A stretch of 43,593 bases of DNA from Gammaproteobacteria bacterium (GCA_009839505.1 VXPO01000058.1:1-43593), one strand, 5' to 3'. Shown: positions 1 to 9,456, counted from the stretch's first letter. Notes: generated by a model from the letters alone, not told the origin. Translations and numbers: made by a program.

Positions 1-66
1 CCGCCTCGCGGGGCGACGCTTGCGGACGCGCTGACCCGCACATTTGGGGTTGACGAAGCAGTAGCA
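1..66 (+). repeat. Partial MITE-like arm upstream of tusD
   Basis: This segment resembles the right arm of the palindromic element at 746-927. Both share a GCGCTGAC block, an ACATT(T/C)GGGGTTGA block and an end reading (C)AGTAGC or ACTAGC. The copy is diverged and its left part lies outside the window, so its full length is unknown. It sits directly in front of tusD, as the complete copy sits in front of tusB. Similarity was judged by eye. Confidence 0.5.
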
Positions 67-74
67 ACGCGCCG

Positions 75-419
75 TTGCGAATCGACCTACTGGTCCAAGG
101 TGCTCCGCTAGAGACCGGAGCACCCGGGCGCGCGCTCACGTTCGCGCAGGCGGTACTCGATGCCGGCCATCGGATCGGCCGGATCTTTTTCTATAAGGAC
201 GCGGTCACCATTGGTAACCGGTTCGCATCCGACGACGCCGATGTGTGCGCGGGCTGGACCGAACTTGCCGCACAGCATGGCTTTGAACTCGCCATCTGCG
301 TCGCTGCCGCGTCGCGCCGTGGCATCGTTGATGAGTCCATTGCCCCTGGATTCTCCATCGTCGGCTTGGGGCAGCTCATCGAGGCGGCGGAGTCCAGCGA
401 CCGGCTGGTCTCGTTCTGA
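75..419 (+). CDS. tusD: TusD/DsrE-type sulfurtransferase subunit
   Basis: This is a 114-residue DsrE/F-fold protein, the expected first gene of a tusDCBE operon. TusD carries the persulfide in the TusBCD complex, which passes sulfur from TusA to TusE for 2-thiolation of tRNA wobble uridine in the cytoplasm. The start is TTG (codon context TTGCGAATCGAC), giving MRIDLLVQGAP, which fits the family's N-terminal beta strand. The Cys in ELAICVAAASRRG (about residue 75) matches the conserved active Cys of TusD/DsrE. The C-terminal GLGQLIEAAESSDRLVSF is also typical. tusC begins 3 bases after the stop. Dissimilatory DsrE is the alternative, but no dsrAB genes are visible. Confidence 0.88.
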   Translation: MRIDLLVQGAPLETGAPGRALTFAQAVLDAGHRIGRIFFYKDAVTIGNRFASDDADVCAGWTELAAQHGFELAICVAAASRRGIVDESIAPGFSIVGLGQLIEAAESSDRLVSF

Positions 420-422
420 TCC

Positions 423-749
423 ATGAAGAGCGTTCTCTATCTCATCCGACGCCCTCCGAATACGCTCGCCGACGAGACCACCGACCTGATGCTCGTCTCG
501 GGCGTGTTCGAGCAACCGACATCGGTCCTGTTCCTGGACGACGGCGTATACCAGCTCGTCGGACTCGAGAATCGGCAGTCGTCGATCAAGGCGCTGCCGA
601 CCTACGGCATCAGCGAACTCCACGTTGCGGTGGAGAGCCTCGACAAGCGCGGACTAGCACCGGACGCAATCGATGTCGACGTGCACCTCACATCCCCGGA
701 GGGCGTACGGAAGTTGATTGCCACCCACGACATCGTGCTCAACGACTAG
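423..749 (+). CDS. tusC: TusC/DsrF-type sulfurtransferase subunit
   Basis: This 108-residue protein of the DsrE/F superfamily is the structural TusC subunit of the TusBCD sulfur relay. The pattern starts MKSVLYLIRRPP, a beta strand followed by a helix with EPTSVLFLDDGVYQLV-like features in the middle, and ends with HDIVLND. It follows tusD by 3 bases and is clearly co-transcribed. The stop codon TAG overlaps the CTAG end of the MITE-like element at 746-927, so the insertion may have replaced the last residue; relatives usually end in a hydrophobic or aromatic residue. Confidence 0.86.
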   Translation: MKSVLYLIRRPPNTLADETTDLMLVSGVFEQPTSVLFLDDGVYQLVGLENRQSSIKALPTYGISELHVAVESLDKRGLAPDAIDVDVHLTSPEGVRKLIATHDIVLND

Positions 750-927
750 TGCTCTTTCAACCCCGAATGTGCGCGTCAGTAGCCGCAGGAGTGTTCCTCG
801 CAAGGCGCGGTCGCGAAGTCGTACCGGGGTACGTCGAGTCGACCGCAACGCCGCGAGGGGCGCTCCTGCGGCTACCCGAAGGGCGCGTCCGCGCTGACAC
901 GTACATTCGGGGTTGAAAGAGCACTAG
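746..927. mobile_element. MITE-like palindromic element between tusC and tusB
   Basis: This non-coding segment of about 182 bases has long inverted terminal repeats. Both ends read CTAGTGCTCTTTCAACCCCG when read inward, followed by AATGT and, further in, TAGCCGCAGGAG; the right end is the near-exact reverse complement. The centre holds shorter palindromes such as GTACCGGGGTAC. There is no open frame of note, which fits a non-autonomous element or a large REP-type repeat able to form a cruciform. The CTAG at each end may be a target duplication or part of the repeat. A partial relative lies at 1-66. Confidence 0.75.
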
Positions 928-928
928 C

Positions 929-1186
929 ATGGCCGTCCTCCATATCCTCTCGAATCCGGACGCAGCGGCCTCGTGCCTGGCGTCGATGGCGGACGGCGAT
1001 GCCCTCCTCATACTCGGCGACGGCGCGTTCGCCTTGGCGAACCTCGTCCCCCCAGAACGAAGCGGCGTCATCGCCCAGGACGCCCTTGACCGCGGGATCG
1101 CATTGTCCGAGGGAGTTGATCGCCTGTCCTACGCCAATTTCGTCGAGTGGGTTGTGGCGTATCGAAGCAGCGTCTCATGGACATGA
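929..1186 (+). CDS. tusB: TusB/DsrH-type sulfurtransferase subunit
   Basis: This 85-residue DsrH/TusB family protein starts at ATG 929, two bases after the palindromic element. It begins MAVLHILSNPD, the usual beta strand, and contains DALLILGDGAFAL and the C-terminal LSYANFVEWVVAYRSSVSW, which matches the conserved C-terminal block of TusB. It is the third partner of the TusBCD heterohexamer. Its 3' end overlaps tusE by 10 bases, so translation is probably coupled. Because the element inserted directly upstream, tusB has no obvious own ribosome site, and expression of tusB and tusE relative to tusDC may be altered. Confidence 0.83.
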   Translation: MAVLHILSNPDAAASCLASMADGDALLILGDGAFALANLVPPERSGVIAQDALDRGIALSEGVDRLSYANFVEWVVAYRSSVSWT

Positions 1187-1488
1187 TCCTGGACGAGGAC
1201 GGTCACCTGGCCGATCCCCATTCCTGGTCCGAATCCAAGGCACAAATGCTGGCAGGGATCGAGGGGATCGAACTTGGCCCCGACCACTGGCGCGTGATCA
1301 ACGCAACGCGGGATTTCTACCTGGAAACGGGCGTGTCGCCCTCCATGCGTCCCCTAGTCAGGCTGATGGGCGACAGGGTAGGTGCAGAGTTGGCGTCGAG
1401 CCGGGCGCTCATGCGTCTCTTCCCCGGGAGCCCGGCCCGACGCGTTGCCAGAATCAGTGGACTACCTCGACCCGACAAGTGCCTGTAG
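1177..1488 (+). CDS. tusE: TusE/DsrC-family sulfur acceptor
   Basis: This 103-residue protein is the terminal sulfur carrier that takes persulfide from TusBCD and hands it to MnmA. It begins at ATG 1177 inside the tusB 3' end; a second ATG lies at 1183. Family features are DEDGHLADPHSWSE near the N-terminus, the central HWRVINATRDFY and the C-terminal arm RISGLPRPDKCL, with the conserved penultimate Cys. Only this one of the two DsrC C-terminal cysteines is present, which favours TusE over dissimilatory DsrC. Its TAG stop lies inside the dispersed palindromic repeat at 1484. Confidence 0.87.
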   Translation: MDMILDEDGHLADPHSWSESKAQMLAGIEGIELGPDHWRVINATRDFYLETGVSPSMRPLVRLMGDRVGAELASSRALMRLFPGSPARRVARISGLPRPDKCL

Positions 1489-1547
1489 GGGCGACCCTTG
1501 TGGTCGCCCTTCTTGGCCAAACCGAGACCGTGCGGTGACTGGCACGG
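1484..1547 (+). repeat. Half copy of dispersed GTAGGGGCGACC repeat
   Basis: The sequence TGTAGGGGCGACCCTTGTGG followed by TCGCCC, then TTGGCCAA and TGCGGTGACTGGCACGG, matches the left half of the perfect palindromic copy at 17521-17605. The tusE stop codon is the TAG within it. The inverted right arm is missing here. Confidence 0.7.
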
Positions 1548-1586
1548 ACGAGCACAACGCGCCCGCAGCGCGCGGGCATCATCGGT

Positions 1587-2960
1587 TTACTCAGTGCTGC
1601 TCGTGTCACGTGCGAGCGATGCAACCTGCCCGACGATGGTGGTAAGGGGACCCTTTAGCCCCGCTTTGCGAACACGCGATGCCAAGGTGGCAAGGGAGCC
1701 GGCCACTACCCGTTGATCCGGCAGCGTTGCCCGGGAGATCGCGGCAGCGGGCGTCTCGGCGTCGGCTCCGGCCGAGACCAAGTGCTCGCATACCGTGGCC
1801 AGGACCTTGAGTCCCATGTACACCACCAGGGTTTGATCCGGTTTGGCCGCTTCCGACCAATCCAGATCGAGACCATCCTGGGCACGGGCAGTCACGAAAC
1901 GCACCGACTGGGCCCAGTTCCGATGGGTGAGCGGAATGCCGGCGATTGCAGCGCAGGCCGAAGCGGCGGTAACTCCGGGCACGACCTCGAACGCAACATC
2001 CTGATCGGCCAACCAGGCGATCTCTTCGCCGCCACGGCTGAACACCAGGGGGTCGCCGCCTTTCAAGCGGACGACGCGCAGTCCCCGGCGAGCATCGTCC
2101 ACCAGTTGCGCGTTGATGCCTTGTTGGCGACCCCGACTACCGCCCTCGCCTGCCCTGCGCCCCACATCCACGCGCCGGGCGTCACGGCGGCAACGTTCGA
2201 GCACGGCCGCGCTTACCAGCCTGTCGTGGTACACGACGTCCGCCCGCTGCAGGCAACGCAGGGCCTTGACGGTGAGCAGTTCGGGATCGCCCGGTCCTGC
2301 GCCGACAAGGGAGACGAGGCCCGTCGGTCCGGGCGACGACAGCTCGGCCGAGAGGACGGCGTCGGCGTCGGCGAGATTCCTCCGGCTGGCCAAGTCGCCC
2401 AGCAGCGAATCAAGAACCCTGTCCCAGAACTTCTGCCGATCCGCCGCGTCCGGCATCGCCGCCTTGATGTGCTCGCGCCGGTCGCCCAGGTAGTCGGCCA
2501 ACGCCCCGAGAGAGGTCGGCAGCAGGGTCTCGATGCGTTCCCTAAGGTGTCTCGCCAAGGTCGGCGACGTTCCGCCGGTGGAGATTCCCACCGTCACCGG
2601 ATCCCGGTCGACGATGGCCGGGAAAATCGCCGTCGACAGCTCCCCCCGATCCACGCAGTTGACCAAGACTCCTTGACTGCGACACGCCGCGAACACCTGC
2701 TCGTTGACCTCGGAATCGTCGGTCGCCGCGATCACCAGCAGCCGGCCGGCCACGTCCCCCGCGTCGAACGGCCGTTGCTCGACCACGACGCCATGTTCCC
2801 TGCAATAGTCGGCGACCTCGGGGGAGGCGGCGAGCGCCACGACAGTCACCTTGGCCTTCGCCGCGACGAGAAGCTCTAGCTTGCGCCGGGCCACCGCGCC
2901 GGCGCCGACCACAAGGCAGGGTTGTCCGGCGAGCTTGAGCGCGAGCGGCAGCGTGTCCAC
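1587..2960 (-). CDS. cysG: Siroheme synthase, fused CysG
   Basis: This is a 457-residue trifunctional enzyme that makes siroheme from uroporphyrinogen III. The N-terminal half is the precorrin-2 dehydrogenase/ferrochelatase domain: Rossmann motif VVGAGAVARRK near residue 17 and GISTGGTSPTLAR near 125. The C-terminal half is the SAM-dependent uroporphyrinogen III C-methyltransferase: LVGAGPGDPELLTVKALR near 218, VRLKGGDPLVFSRGGEE near 297, and VVPGVTAASACAAIAGIPLTH-type signatures. I place the start at GTG 2960, 13 bases after the serS stop, because a longer frame would run into serS. It ends the minus-strand ftsK-to-cysG series and faces tusE tail to tail. Confidence 0.93.
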   Translation of the reverse strand: MDTLPLALKLAGQPCLVVGAGAVARRKLELLVAAKAKVTVVALAASPEVADYCREHGVVVEQRPFDAGDVAGRLLVIAATDDSEVNEQVFAACRSQGVLVNCVDRGELSTAIFPAIVDRDPVTVGISTGGTSPTLARHLRERIETLLPTSLGALADYLGDRREHIKAAMPDAADRQKFWDRVLDSLLGDLASRRNLADADAVLSAELSSPGPTGLVSLVGAGPGDPELLTVKALRCLQRADVVYHDRLVSAAVLERCRRDARRVDVGRRAGEGGSRGRQQGINAQLVDDARRGLRVVRLKGGDPLVFSRGGEEIAWLADQDVAFEVVPGVTAASACAAIAGIPLTHRNWAQSVRFVTARAQDGLDLDWSEAAKPDQTLVVYMGLKVLATVCEHLVSAGADAETPAAAISRATLPDQRVVAGSLATLASRVRKAGLKGPLTTIVGQVASLARDTSSTE

Positions 2961-2973
2961 GGATGCGCTCGTT

Positions 2974-4254
2974 TCAGGTGGCTTGGAACGCGAGGCGGTC
3001 CACGCCTCCCATGTACGACCGCAGCGCATCGGGAATGTGGATCACGCCGTCGCCGTCCTGGAAGTTCTCCAGGAGCGCGATCAGCGTCCGGCCCACCGCC
3101 AGTCCCGACCCGTTGATCGTGTGCACGAAATCCGGTCTGCCGGTGTCGGGATTTCGGAAGCGGGCGAGCATGCGCCGTGCCTGGAAGTCCAGAAAGTTGC
3201 TGCAGGACGAGATCTCCCGGTAGCGGCGTTCCCCGGGGAGCCAGACCTCTAAGTCGATGGTCTTGGCGGCCGCGAAACCCAAGTCTCCCGCACACAGGAC
3301 GACAGCGCGGTAGGGCAACTCAAGGCGGCGCAGAATTGTTTCCGCATGGGCGGTCAACTCGTCCAGCGCCTCCCATGAGGCCTCGGGGCGAACAATCTGC
3401 ACAAGCTCCACCTTCTCGAACTGATGCTGGCGAAAAATGCCGTGGGTGTCCTTGCCGTAGTTGCCGGCCTCGCTGCGAAAACACGGCGTGTGGGCCACAA
3501 AGCGCAGCGGAAGGTCGTCGGCGTCGAGAATCCTGTCGCGCATCAGGTTGGTGACAGGCACTTCAGCCGTGGGAATCAGAAACCGATCCCGTTCGCCGTC
3601 GACGGCGAACAGGTCGGCTTCGAATTTGGGTAGCTGGCCGGTACCTTCCAAGGCGCTTCGATGGACAAGGTAGGGTACGTAGACTTCCTCGTAGCCGTGC
3701 TCGCCCGTGTGTACGTCGATCATGAACTGGGTCAATGCCCGGTGCAGCCTGGCCAACGGTCCTCGCAGCACGGAGAATCGTGAGCCGGCCACCTTCGCGG
3801 CACTTTCGAGATCGAGGTATTCGGCCGCCAGTTGGACGTGGTCCCGGGGTTCGAAGTTGAACTCCATGATCTCGCCCCAGGAACGGAGTTCCACGTTGTC
3901 GGTTTCGTCGGTCCCGGCGGGAACGGTGTCGTGGGGCGGATTGGGGATCGCCAACACGAACTCGTCGAGTTGCTCGCGGACCGCGTCGAACTCCCGGGCG
4001 ACCACGGTCAAACGGTCCCCTAAGTCCCCGACGGCGCGAACCAGAGGTTCGATGTCCTCCCCGGCCGCCTTCGCGGCGCCGATCCGCTTCGAGGATGTTC
4101 GCCGCTCGTGGCGAAGCCGCTCCGTCTCGTCCTGGGCCGAACGCCGTCGGGCTTCAAGACGCTCGAAGCCAGCGATATCCAGATCGAAACCTCGTCGCCG
4201 AAGGCGATCGGCGACGCCCTGGAGGTCGCGCCGCAAGGTCTGCGGGTCGATCAT
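2974..4254 (-). CDS. serS: Seryl-tRNA synthetase
   Basis: This 426-residue class II synthetase charges tRNA-Ser. It has an N-terminal coiled-coil arm (residues ~30-105, rich in Arg/Glu) that contacts the tRNA, then the catalytic core with motif 2 in [19 protein letters not shown], the [15 protein letters not shown] block and motif 3 in [16 protein letters not shown]. The start at ATG 4254 overlaps the crcB stop as ATGA, implying coupled translation; a longer in-frame reading would lie within crcB. The ftsK-lolA-rarA-serS order is the classical gammaproteobacterial one. Confidence 0.95.
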   Translation of the reverse strand: MIDPQTLRRDLQGVADRLRRRGFDLDIAGFERLEARRRSAQDETERLRHERRTSSKRIGAAKAAGEDIEPLVRAVGDLGDRLTVVAREFDAVREQLDEFVLAIPNPPHDTVPAGTDETDNVELRSWGEIMEFNFEPRDHVQLAAEYLDLESAAKVAGSRFSVLRGPLARLHRALTQFMIDVHTGEHGYEEVYVPYLVHRSALEGTGQLPKFEADLFAVDGERDRFLIPTAEVPVTNLMRDRILDADDLPLRFVAHTPCFRSEAGNYGKDTHGIFRQHQFEKVELVQIVRPEASWEALDELTAHAETILRRLELPYRAVVLCAGDLGFAAAKTIDLEVWLPGERRYREISSCSNFLDFQARRMLARFRNPDTGRPDFVHTINGSGLAVGRTLIALLENFQDGDGVIHIPDALRSYMGGVDRLAFQAT

Positions 4255-4622
4255 TGCAGCGCCCCCGCGAGGCGGTAGCCACCAAGGGCGGCCGCCAAAC
4301 AAACGACGACGCTGGCGGCCACGTAGACCGCCGCGGACCCAAGTCGACCCTGCTCGAGCAGCAGCACGGTTTCAGCCGAGAACGCCGAGAAAGTCGTGAA
4401 CCCCCCCAGAAGGCCAGCCACCAAGAGAGTTCGCCCGACGCCTTCGAACCAAGGCGTCCCCGCGAACAATCCCACCAGCAGGCCAACGGCAAACGAACCC
4501 GTGGCGTTGACAACAAACGTCCCCCAGGGAAACGAGTTCGAGGTGTTCGCGATCTCTTGCACGGCGAACCGCAGAACCGCACCGCATGCACCGCCCGCGG
4601 CAACCCAAAGGATTGATTTCAC
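4251..4622 (-). CDS. crcB: Fluoride ion channel CrcB/FluC
   Basis: This 123-residue inner-membrane protein exports fluoride as a dual-topology dimer. It has four predicted hydrophobic segments, starting [19 protein letters not shown], then [19 protein letters not shown], then the hallmark [17 protein letters not shown], and a final helix [20 protein letters not shown]. The conserved Asn in VNATGSF and the Phe/Thr/Ser of GGFTTFSAF line the pore. Its stop overlaps the serS start. I saw no fluoride-riboswitch consensus in the 64 bases before it, so expression probably follows the operon. Confidence 0.92.
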   Translation of the reverse strand: MKSILWVAAGGACGAVLRFAVQEIANTSNSFPWGTFVVNATGSFAVGLLVGLFAGTPWFEGVGRTLLVAGLLGGFTTFSAFSAETVLLLEQGRLGSAAVYVAASVVVCLAAALGGYRLAGALQ

Positions 4623-4686
4623 GTCAGGAACGCCTCAACCGCGAAAAACCACGGCAGCAGCATAGCAGCCCGTCGGACTTGCAGCG

Positions 4687-6018
4687 TCAGCGGTCCGAGC
4701 GTCGCGCCGCCCTGTCCCGCTCTTCTAAGCGCGCCAGCCGGTCAGCGATCCTCGCCTCCAAGCCTTGGTCCGTCGGCTCGTAGAAGCGAACGTCCGGCAT
4801 CTCATCGGGGAAGTACCGCTCGCCGGCGGCATAGGCGCCCTCCTCTGCATGGGCGTACCGGTATCCCCTGCCGTGACCCAGTTCGTCCATCAGCTTTGTG
4901 GGAGCATTGCGCAGACGCAGCGGCACCGGATGCGACGGGCTCTCGCGAACGTAGGCCATTGCCCTTAAGAAAGCCTCTTCGATCTTGTTGCTCTTGGGCG
5001 CGCTCGCCAAGTACAAGACCGCCTGAGCAAGCGCCAATTCGCCCTCGGGCGAGCCGAGCCGCCGAAACGCGTCCCACGCATCGATGGCGAGCTGCAATCC
5101 CCGCGGATCGGCATTGCCGATGTCCTCGCTGGCCATGCGCACCAGCCGCCGGGCCACGTAGAGAGGATCGCAGCCACCGTCCAGCATCCGCGCCAACCAG
5201 TAGAGCGCCGCATCCGGAGCGCTGCCGCGCACCGCCTTGTGCAGCGCGGAGATCTGCTCGTAGAAAGCGTCTCCGCCCTTGTCAAAGCGGCGGTAGGTCC
5301 GCCCGCTGGCTTCGAGCACGTGCCCGGCCTCCACGGTACCCGCAGCCAACTGAACGGCGACCTCGAGCGTGTTCAACGCGCGCCTCGCATCGCCATCGGC
5401 CACCGCCAGGAGTTCGCGCACGCCGTCGTCCGACAGCTCGACCTCCAGATCCCGTGCCGCCGCCCGGTGCAGGAGAACCTCGATGTGCGCCGGCTCCAGT
5501 GGTTTCAGGACGTAGACGCGGGTACGGGACAGGAGCGCGGAGTTGACCTCGAAGGAAGGATTCTCGGTGGTCGCACCGATGAAAGTGACGGTGCCATTCT
5601 CCACATGGGGTAGAAACGCATCCTGCTGGGCCTTGTTGAAACGATGGACCTCGTCGATGAAGAGCACCGTGACCCGATCCGGAACGGCCCGAGCATCCTC
5701 GATCGCAGTCCTGACGTCCTTGATGCCCGCAAGAACAGCCGAAAGGCTTTGCCAACGCGCTTCGGCGGCGTCGGCAAGCAGTTTGGCCAAGGTCGTCTTG
5801 CCGGTTCCAGGTGGTCCCCAAAGCACCATCGAGTGGACCACGCCTCGTTCGGCGAGTTGGCGCAGCGGCCCGTCTTCGCCGAGAAGGTGTTCCTGGCCGA
5901 CGAATTCGTCGAGGCTCGTGGGACGCATCCGGTCCGCGAGCGGACGTGACGCGGATTCCCCTGAACGGGACTCGGAGAAACCCTCACCTAAGGGCAGGGT
6001 TGGCTGGGATGTCGCCAA
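4687..6018 (-). CDS. rarA: Replication-associated recombination protein RarA (MgsA)
   Basis: This 443-residue AAA+ ATPase acts at stalled replication forks and interacts with SSB. Walker A is WGPPGTGKTTLAKLLAD (about residue 68), Walker B is VLFIDEVHRFNKAQQDAFLP and sensor 1 is GATTENPSFEVNSALLSR. The C-terminal tetramerisation part includes SEDIGNADPRGLQLA and the YFPDEMPDVRFYEPTDQG block typical of the family. The first ~26 residues (serine- and glycine-rich) are variable. Its start lies 35 bases inside the lolA 3' end, so the two are translationally linked. Confidence 0.94.
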   Translation of the reverse strand: MATSQPTLPLGEGFSESRSGESASRPLADRMRPTSLDEFVGQEHLLGEDGPLRQLAERGVVHSMVLWGPPGTGKTTLAKLLADAAEARWQSLSAVLAGIKDVRTAIEDARAVPDRVTVLFIDEVHRFNKAQQDAFLPHVENGTVTFIGATTENPSFEVNSALLSRTRVYVLKPLEPAHIEVLLHRAAARDLEVELSDDGVRELLAVADGDARRALNTLEVAVQLAAGTVEAGHVLEASGRTYRRFDKGGDAFYEQISALHKAVRGSAPDAALYWLARMLDGGCDPLYVARRLVRMASEDIGNADPRGLQLAIDAWDAFRRLGSPEGELALAQAVLYLASAPKSNKIEEAFLRAMAYVRESPSHPVPLRLRNAPTKLMDELGHGRGYRYAHAEEGAYAAGERYFPDEMPDVRFYEPTDQGLEARIADRLARLEERDRAARRSDR

Positions 6019-6742
6019 TGACGTCGACTCCTTCGGGAACCTCGAAGTCGAAGAGGGAGGATTCTAGCACCGGGTTCACTTGCCCCGCAGTGAACGCGGT
6101 GGCGGTCACCTGTTCAAGATGGTCCACCACATCCAAGTTCGTGAGCACGCCGGGGGCTGAGAAAGTCACCGTGATGCGTCGGAACAACGACGCGGAGGAA
6201 GCATCCGTTGGGAGTCCATCCCGGGGTGTCAGGACAAACCGGCGCCTGCCTTGCCGGCCATCGCTGGCGGATTCCTCGACGACGGCGAAGTGCTCTTCAA
6301 GATCGGCGGATGCCCCGGTGAGGAATACCGCGGGCGACCCCTCCACGGTCTCAGCCAGGGGTTGGACGGTAACCTGCTCCAGATCGGGGTCGTAGACCCA
6401 CACCGAGGCGCCATCGGCCAGCACCAGCTGCGGATAGGGATCGTCCACCTCCCACCGAAGCCGGCCCGGGCGTTCAAGGTGCATCCTGCCCGTGGAGGTC
6501 TGCAGCACTTCGCCAAGGTGGCCGGTGACGGTCTGTCGGAACTCCGCACGGAAGCTCTTCATGCCGTTCAACAGCGCTTCGAGTTCCGCCGTATCGACCG
6601 GGGACGCCCCAACCCGAAGCGCCGATAGGGCCACCATCGGGACGAATGCCCACAGCCCGATCCCGGTGATCAGTTTCTTATATTTCAGTGTTTTGCGTAG
6701 ACGTTTGTACAAACGAGTGAGGTTATTCGGTCGTCGCGCCAA
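5984..6742 (-). CDS. lolA: Outer-membrane lipoprotein carrier LolA
   Basis: This periplasmic chaperone carries lipoproteins from LolCDE to LolB. The frame opens at TTG 6742 inside the ftsK 3' end (252 residues). TTG 6712, after the ftsK stop, is an alternative and gives a signal peptide with basic start [12 protein letters not shown], a hydrophobic core and cleavage near RVGAS. The mature part shows the family's start ([18 protein letters not shown]), [20 protein letters not shown] and [16 protein letters not shown], matching LolA's half-barrel. The C-terminal [15 protein letters not shown] is typical. The start region is AT-richer than its surroundings and contains a palindrome at 6702. Confidence 0.9.
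   Translation of the reverse strand: MARRPNNLTRLYKRLRKTLKYKKLITGIGLWAFVPMVALSALRVGASPVDTAELEALLNGMKSFRAEFRQTVTGHLGEVLQTSTGRMHLERPGRLRWEVDDPYPQLVLADGASVWVYDPDLEQVTVQPLAETVEGSPAVFLTGASADLEEHFAVVEESASDGRQGRRRFVLTPRDGLPTDASSASLFRRITVTFSAPGVLTNLDVVDHLEQVTATAFTAGQVNPVLESSLFDFEVPEGVDVIGDIPANPALR
6702..6715. promoter_or_regulatory. Perfect 14-bp palindrome at lolA start
   Basis: CGTTTGTACAAACG is a perfect palindrome lying just after the ftsK stop and covering the alternative lolA TTG start. The next 45 bases are unusually AT-rich for this genome. It could be an operator or a translation-control site, but it does not match the CTGT-N8-ACAG LexA box, and no partner site was seen. Confidence 0.3.
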
Positions 6743-9005
6743 CAGGAACGAGAACCTCCCGCGAGCCGTTGCTGTTCATCGCGGATACTACGCCGTTTTC
6801 CTCCATCGTCTCGATGAGCCGCGCCGCCCGGTTGTAGCCGATGCGCAGCTTGCGCTGAACGGCGGAAATCGACGGGCGCCGAGACTCGATCACGAACGCC
6901 ACCGCCTCGTCGTACAGCGGCTCCGCCGACTCGTCGTCTCTACCACCGAGGTCGAGCGTGCCCGGCACCCCAAGGTCCGGCGTACCCTGCAGCACGTCGT
7001 TCACGTAGTCCGGTTGGCCACGCTCCTTCCAGTCCTCCGCCACCGCCAGGACCTCCTCGTCCGACACGAACGCACCGTGTACGCGCCTAGGCACGCCCGT
7101 GCCGGGCGGCAGGACGAGCATGTCCCCATGTCCAAGAAGCTGCTCCGCACCTCCCTGGTCCAAGATGGTGCGGGAGTCGACCTTGCTCGAAACCTGGAAG
7201 GAGATCCGCGCGGGAATGTTCGCCTTGATGAGGCCGGTGATGACATCCACCGAAGGACGCTGGGTCGCGAGAATCAAATGGATGCCCGCCGCCCTCGCCT
7301 TCTGTGCGATACGGGCGATCAACTGCTCCACTTTCTTGCCGACGATCATCATCATGTCGGCGAACTCGTCGATCACCACGACGATGAACGGCAAGGGTTC
7401 GAGAGCCGGGGGTTCCGCTTCCGTGCCCCCATCGAGGGAAGCCTCCCAAAGCGGATCCAGGACGGGCTGGCCGATGCTCTGCCCCTCCTCGATTCGGCGG
7501 TTGTAGCCGGCGATGTTGCGCACGCCCAGCGCAGCCATCAACTGGTAGCGGCGTTCCATCTCCGCCACACACCAGTTAAGCGCCTGGGCGGCATCCCTCA
7601 TGTCGGTCACGACCGGGGTCAGCAGGTGGGGAATTCCCTCGTAGACGGCCAGTTCGAGCATCTTGGGATCGACAAGGATCAAGCGAAGCTGATCCGGGGT
7701 GGCCTTGTAGAGCATGGACAACAACATGGCGTTGATACCCACCGACTTGCCCGATCCAGTCGTTCCCGCCACCAGCAGATGGGGCATCTTGCCCACGTCG
7801 GCCATCACCGGTGCGCCCGCTATGTCCTTGCCGAGTGCCAGGGTCAGCGGCGAAGCGGTCTCCCGGTAGTCGTTCGAGTTGAGGATCTGCTTGAGGCGCA
7901 CCACCTCGCGGCGTTGGTTGGGGATCTCGATGCCGACCACCGACTTGCCAGGGATGACCTCCACGATCCGCACGCTCACAACTGCCAGAGATCGAGCAAG
8001 ATCCTTCACCAAGCTACTGATCTTGCTAACTTTTACACCATCGGCCGGCTCCAGTTCGAAGCGTGTCACCACGGGGCCGGGCAGGACCGATCGGACCTCG
8101 GCTTCAACACCAAAGTCGGCGAGCTTCTTCTCGAGGAGTCTTGACATCGCGTCCAGCGAATCGCGGGAGAAGCCGCCCGTGGCATCCGCCTCCTGATCCT
8201 CCAGAAGCTCGAGACCGGGAAGTTCAAAGGGTGTCTTGAGATCAAACAGGCGCCCTTGGAAGCCCGCCTCCGTGGGCTTCGCCGGGACCTCGACCTTGGG
8301 CCTCACGCGTCTTTTGGACTCGACCGACGGCTCGGAGCGGCGTCGCCCGGTTGACTTGGACCTGCGTTTGGCCGGTGTCGTGGCCTCGGGCGCGGACGGC
8401 GACCGCGACGCGGTCCGTTTCGCGACGTTGCTGCCGACGCGGCGCAACAGCGACACGGCACCGGTCAACACGGACACCAGCGCGATTGCCGTCGCGTGCA
8501 CTGCCTGGCCGGTCTTGTCGAGCACGCCGAGCCACGAGTAACCCAAGGCGGCCTGTGAACCGATCGCCAGCACGGCCAAGGCACAGACGGTCAGTCCCAC
8601 CCAGTTGAGCAATGGCAGGCCGGCGCGGGCAATGCCGTCACCGATGGCGCCACCCGGTCCCGCAGGCAGCGATTGACCAGCCTCCACATGCAGACACAAC
8701 AACAGGCACGTCGATACCACGACGGCGACGAACCCCCCGCAACGCACCAGCACCGACGCCCAAGACCACTCGCGGCGACCTCGCGCCCGGAACAGCAGCA
8801 CCGAACTCACCACAAGGCCAGCTGGTAGCAGGTATGCCGCCCAACCGAACGCCAGCAGCGCGATGTCGGCGATCAGCGCGCCGACACGCCCGACGAGGTT
8901 CGATACCGTGAGCCCGGACCCGGCGAACGTCCACGCCGGATCGAGCGGCGAGTACGAGCCGATGGCCAACAGGACGTACACCGCCAACGCCAGCAAGGCG
9001 ACCAT
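6723..9005 (-). CDS. ftsK: DNA translocase FtsK
   Basis: This 760-residue membrane-anchored motor couples chromosome segregation to division. The N-terminus holds about four transmembrane helices (residues 1-180), then a basic, low-complexity linker (about 185-250). The RecA-like motor has Walker [18 protein letters not shown], Walker [19 protein letters not shown], and the [19 protein letters not shown] block. The C-terminal gamma winged helix ([20 protein letters not shown]) reads KOPS. The length fits the short-linker type of FtsK. ATG 9005 is the only ATG/GTG/TTG start seen upstream in frame, though it lacks a clear ribosome site. Confidence 0.95.
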   Translation of the reverse strand: MVALLALAVYVLLAIGSYSPLDPAWTFAGSGLTVSNLVGRVGALIADIALLAFGWAAYLLPAGLVVSSVLLFRARGRREWSWASVLVRCGGFVAVVVSTCLLLCLHVEAGQSLPAGPGGAIGDGIARAGLPLLNWVGLTVCALAVLAIGSQAALGYSWLGVLDKTGQAVHATAIALVSVLTGAVSLLRRVGSNVAKRTASRSPSAPEATTPAKRRSKSTGRRRSEPSVESKRRVRPKVEVPAKPTEAGFQGRLFDLKTPFELPGLELLEDQEADATGGFSRDSLDAMSRLLEKKLADFGVEAEVRSVLPGPVVTRFELEPADGVKVSKISSLVKDLARSLAVVSVRIVEVIPGKSVVGIEIPNQRREVVRLKQILNSNDYRETASPLTLALGKDIAGAPVMADVGKMPHLLVAGTTGSGKSVGINAMLLSMLYKATPDQLRLILVDPKMLELAVYEGIPHLLTPVVTDMRDAAQALNWCVAEMERRYQLMAALGVRNIAGYNRRIEEGQSIGQPVLDPLWEASLDGGTEAEPPALEPLPFIVVVIDEFADMMMIVGKKVEQLIARIAQKARAAGIHLILATQRPSVDVITGLIKANIPARISFQVSSKVDSRTILDQGGAEQLLGHGDMLVLPPGTGVPRRVHGAFVSDEEVLAVAEDWKERGQPDYVNDVLQGTPDLGVPGTLDLGGRDDESAEPLYDEAVAFVIESRRPSISAVQRKLRIGYNRAARLIETMEENGVVSAMNSNGSREVLVPVGATTE

Positions 9006-9114
9006 GCCGATTTCGCGGACGGGGACGAATGTCAGGGGAGACGCAATTGGGGAAATCCTTTTCGCCCAAACGTGGCCGGACTCTAGCAGACTGCCCCTGT
9101 AGGCGCAAAACGAG

Positions 9115-9456
9115 CTACGGGCTGTCGAGACGGCCTCCGCGACGTTTTTTCAGCGCCGCCACGACCATGCCGACGACGAGGTGGACGGCAAGCAGGATGG
9201 CGGTCAACGAGCCGAGAAGATACAACGAAGGCCGTGGGTCCGCGCCGTCCTCCAGGAATAGGCGGAAGATGGCGACCGCAAAGGCCGGCGCCCAATGCTC
9301 GCCGTCGAACTGGAAGGGTGTCAGCGACCACACGAGAACGACTGCAGCGGCGAGATACCGAAGCCGTCCCCAACGCGGCATGGCCACGAACACGAGTGCC
9401 GCGACGGCCAAGGCGGACACGCCCAATACCAACCACGCCACCGTGTATCCGGTCAT
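9115..9456 (-). CDS. Small hydrophobic membrane protein
   Basis: I do not recognise the family of this 113-residue protein. It shows three likely membrane helices: residues ~5-26 ([20 protein letters not shown]), ~33-48 and ~83-104, with a basic tail KKRRGGR on the cytosolic side. Its start overlaps the ycgN stop as ATGA, so it is co-expressed with ycgN. It ends about 110 bases before ftsK. Confidence 0.65.
   Translation of the reverse strand: MTGYTVAWLVLGVSALAVAALVFVAMPRWGRLRYLAAAVVLVWSLTPFQFDGEHWAPAFAVAIFRLFLEDGADPRPSLYLLGSLTAILLAVHLVVGMVVAALKKRRGGRLDSP

Noticed and set aside
4623-4686. Fluoride riboswitch in front of crcB
   Set aside because: The space is only 64 bases and no match to the conserved fluoride-riboswitch core could be seen.
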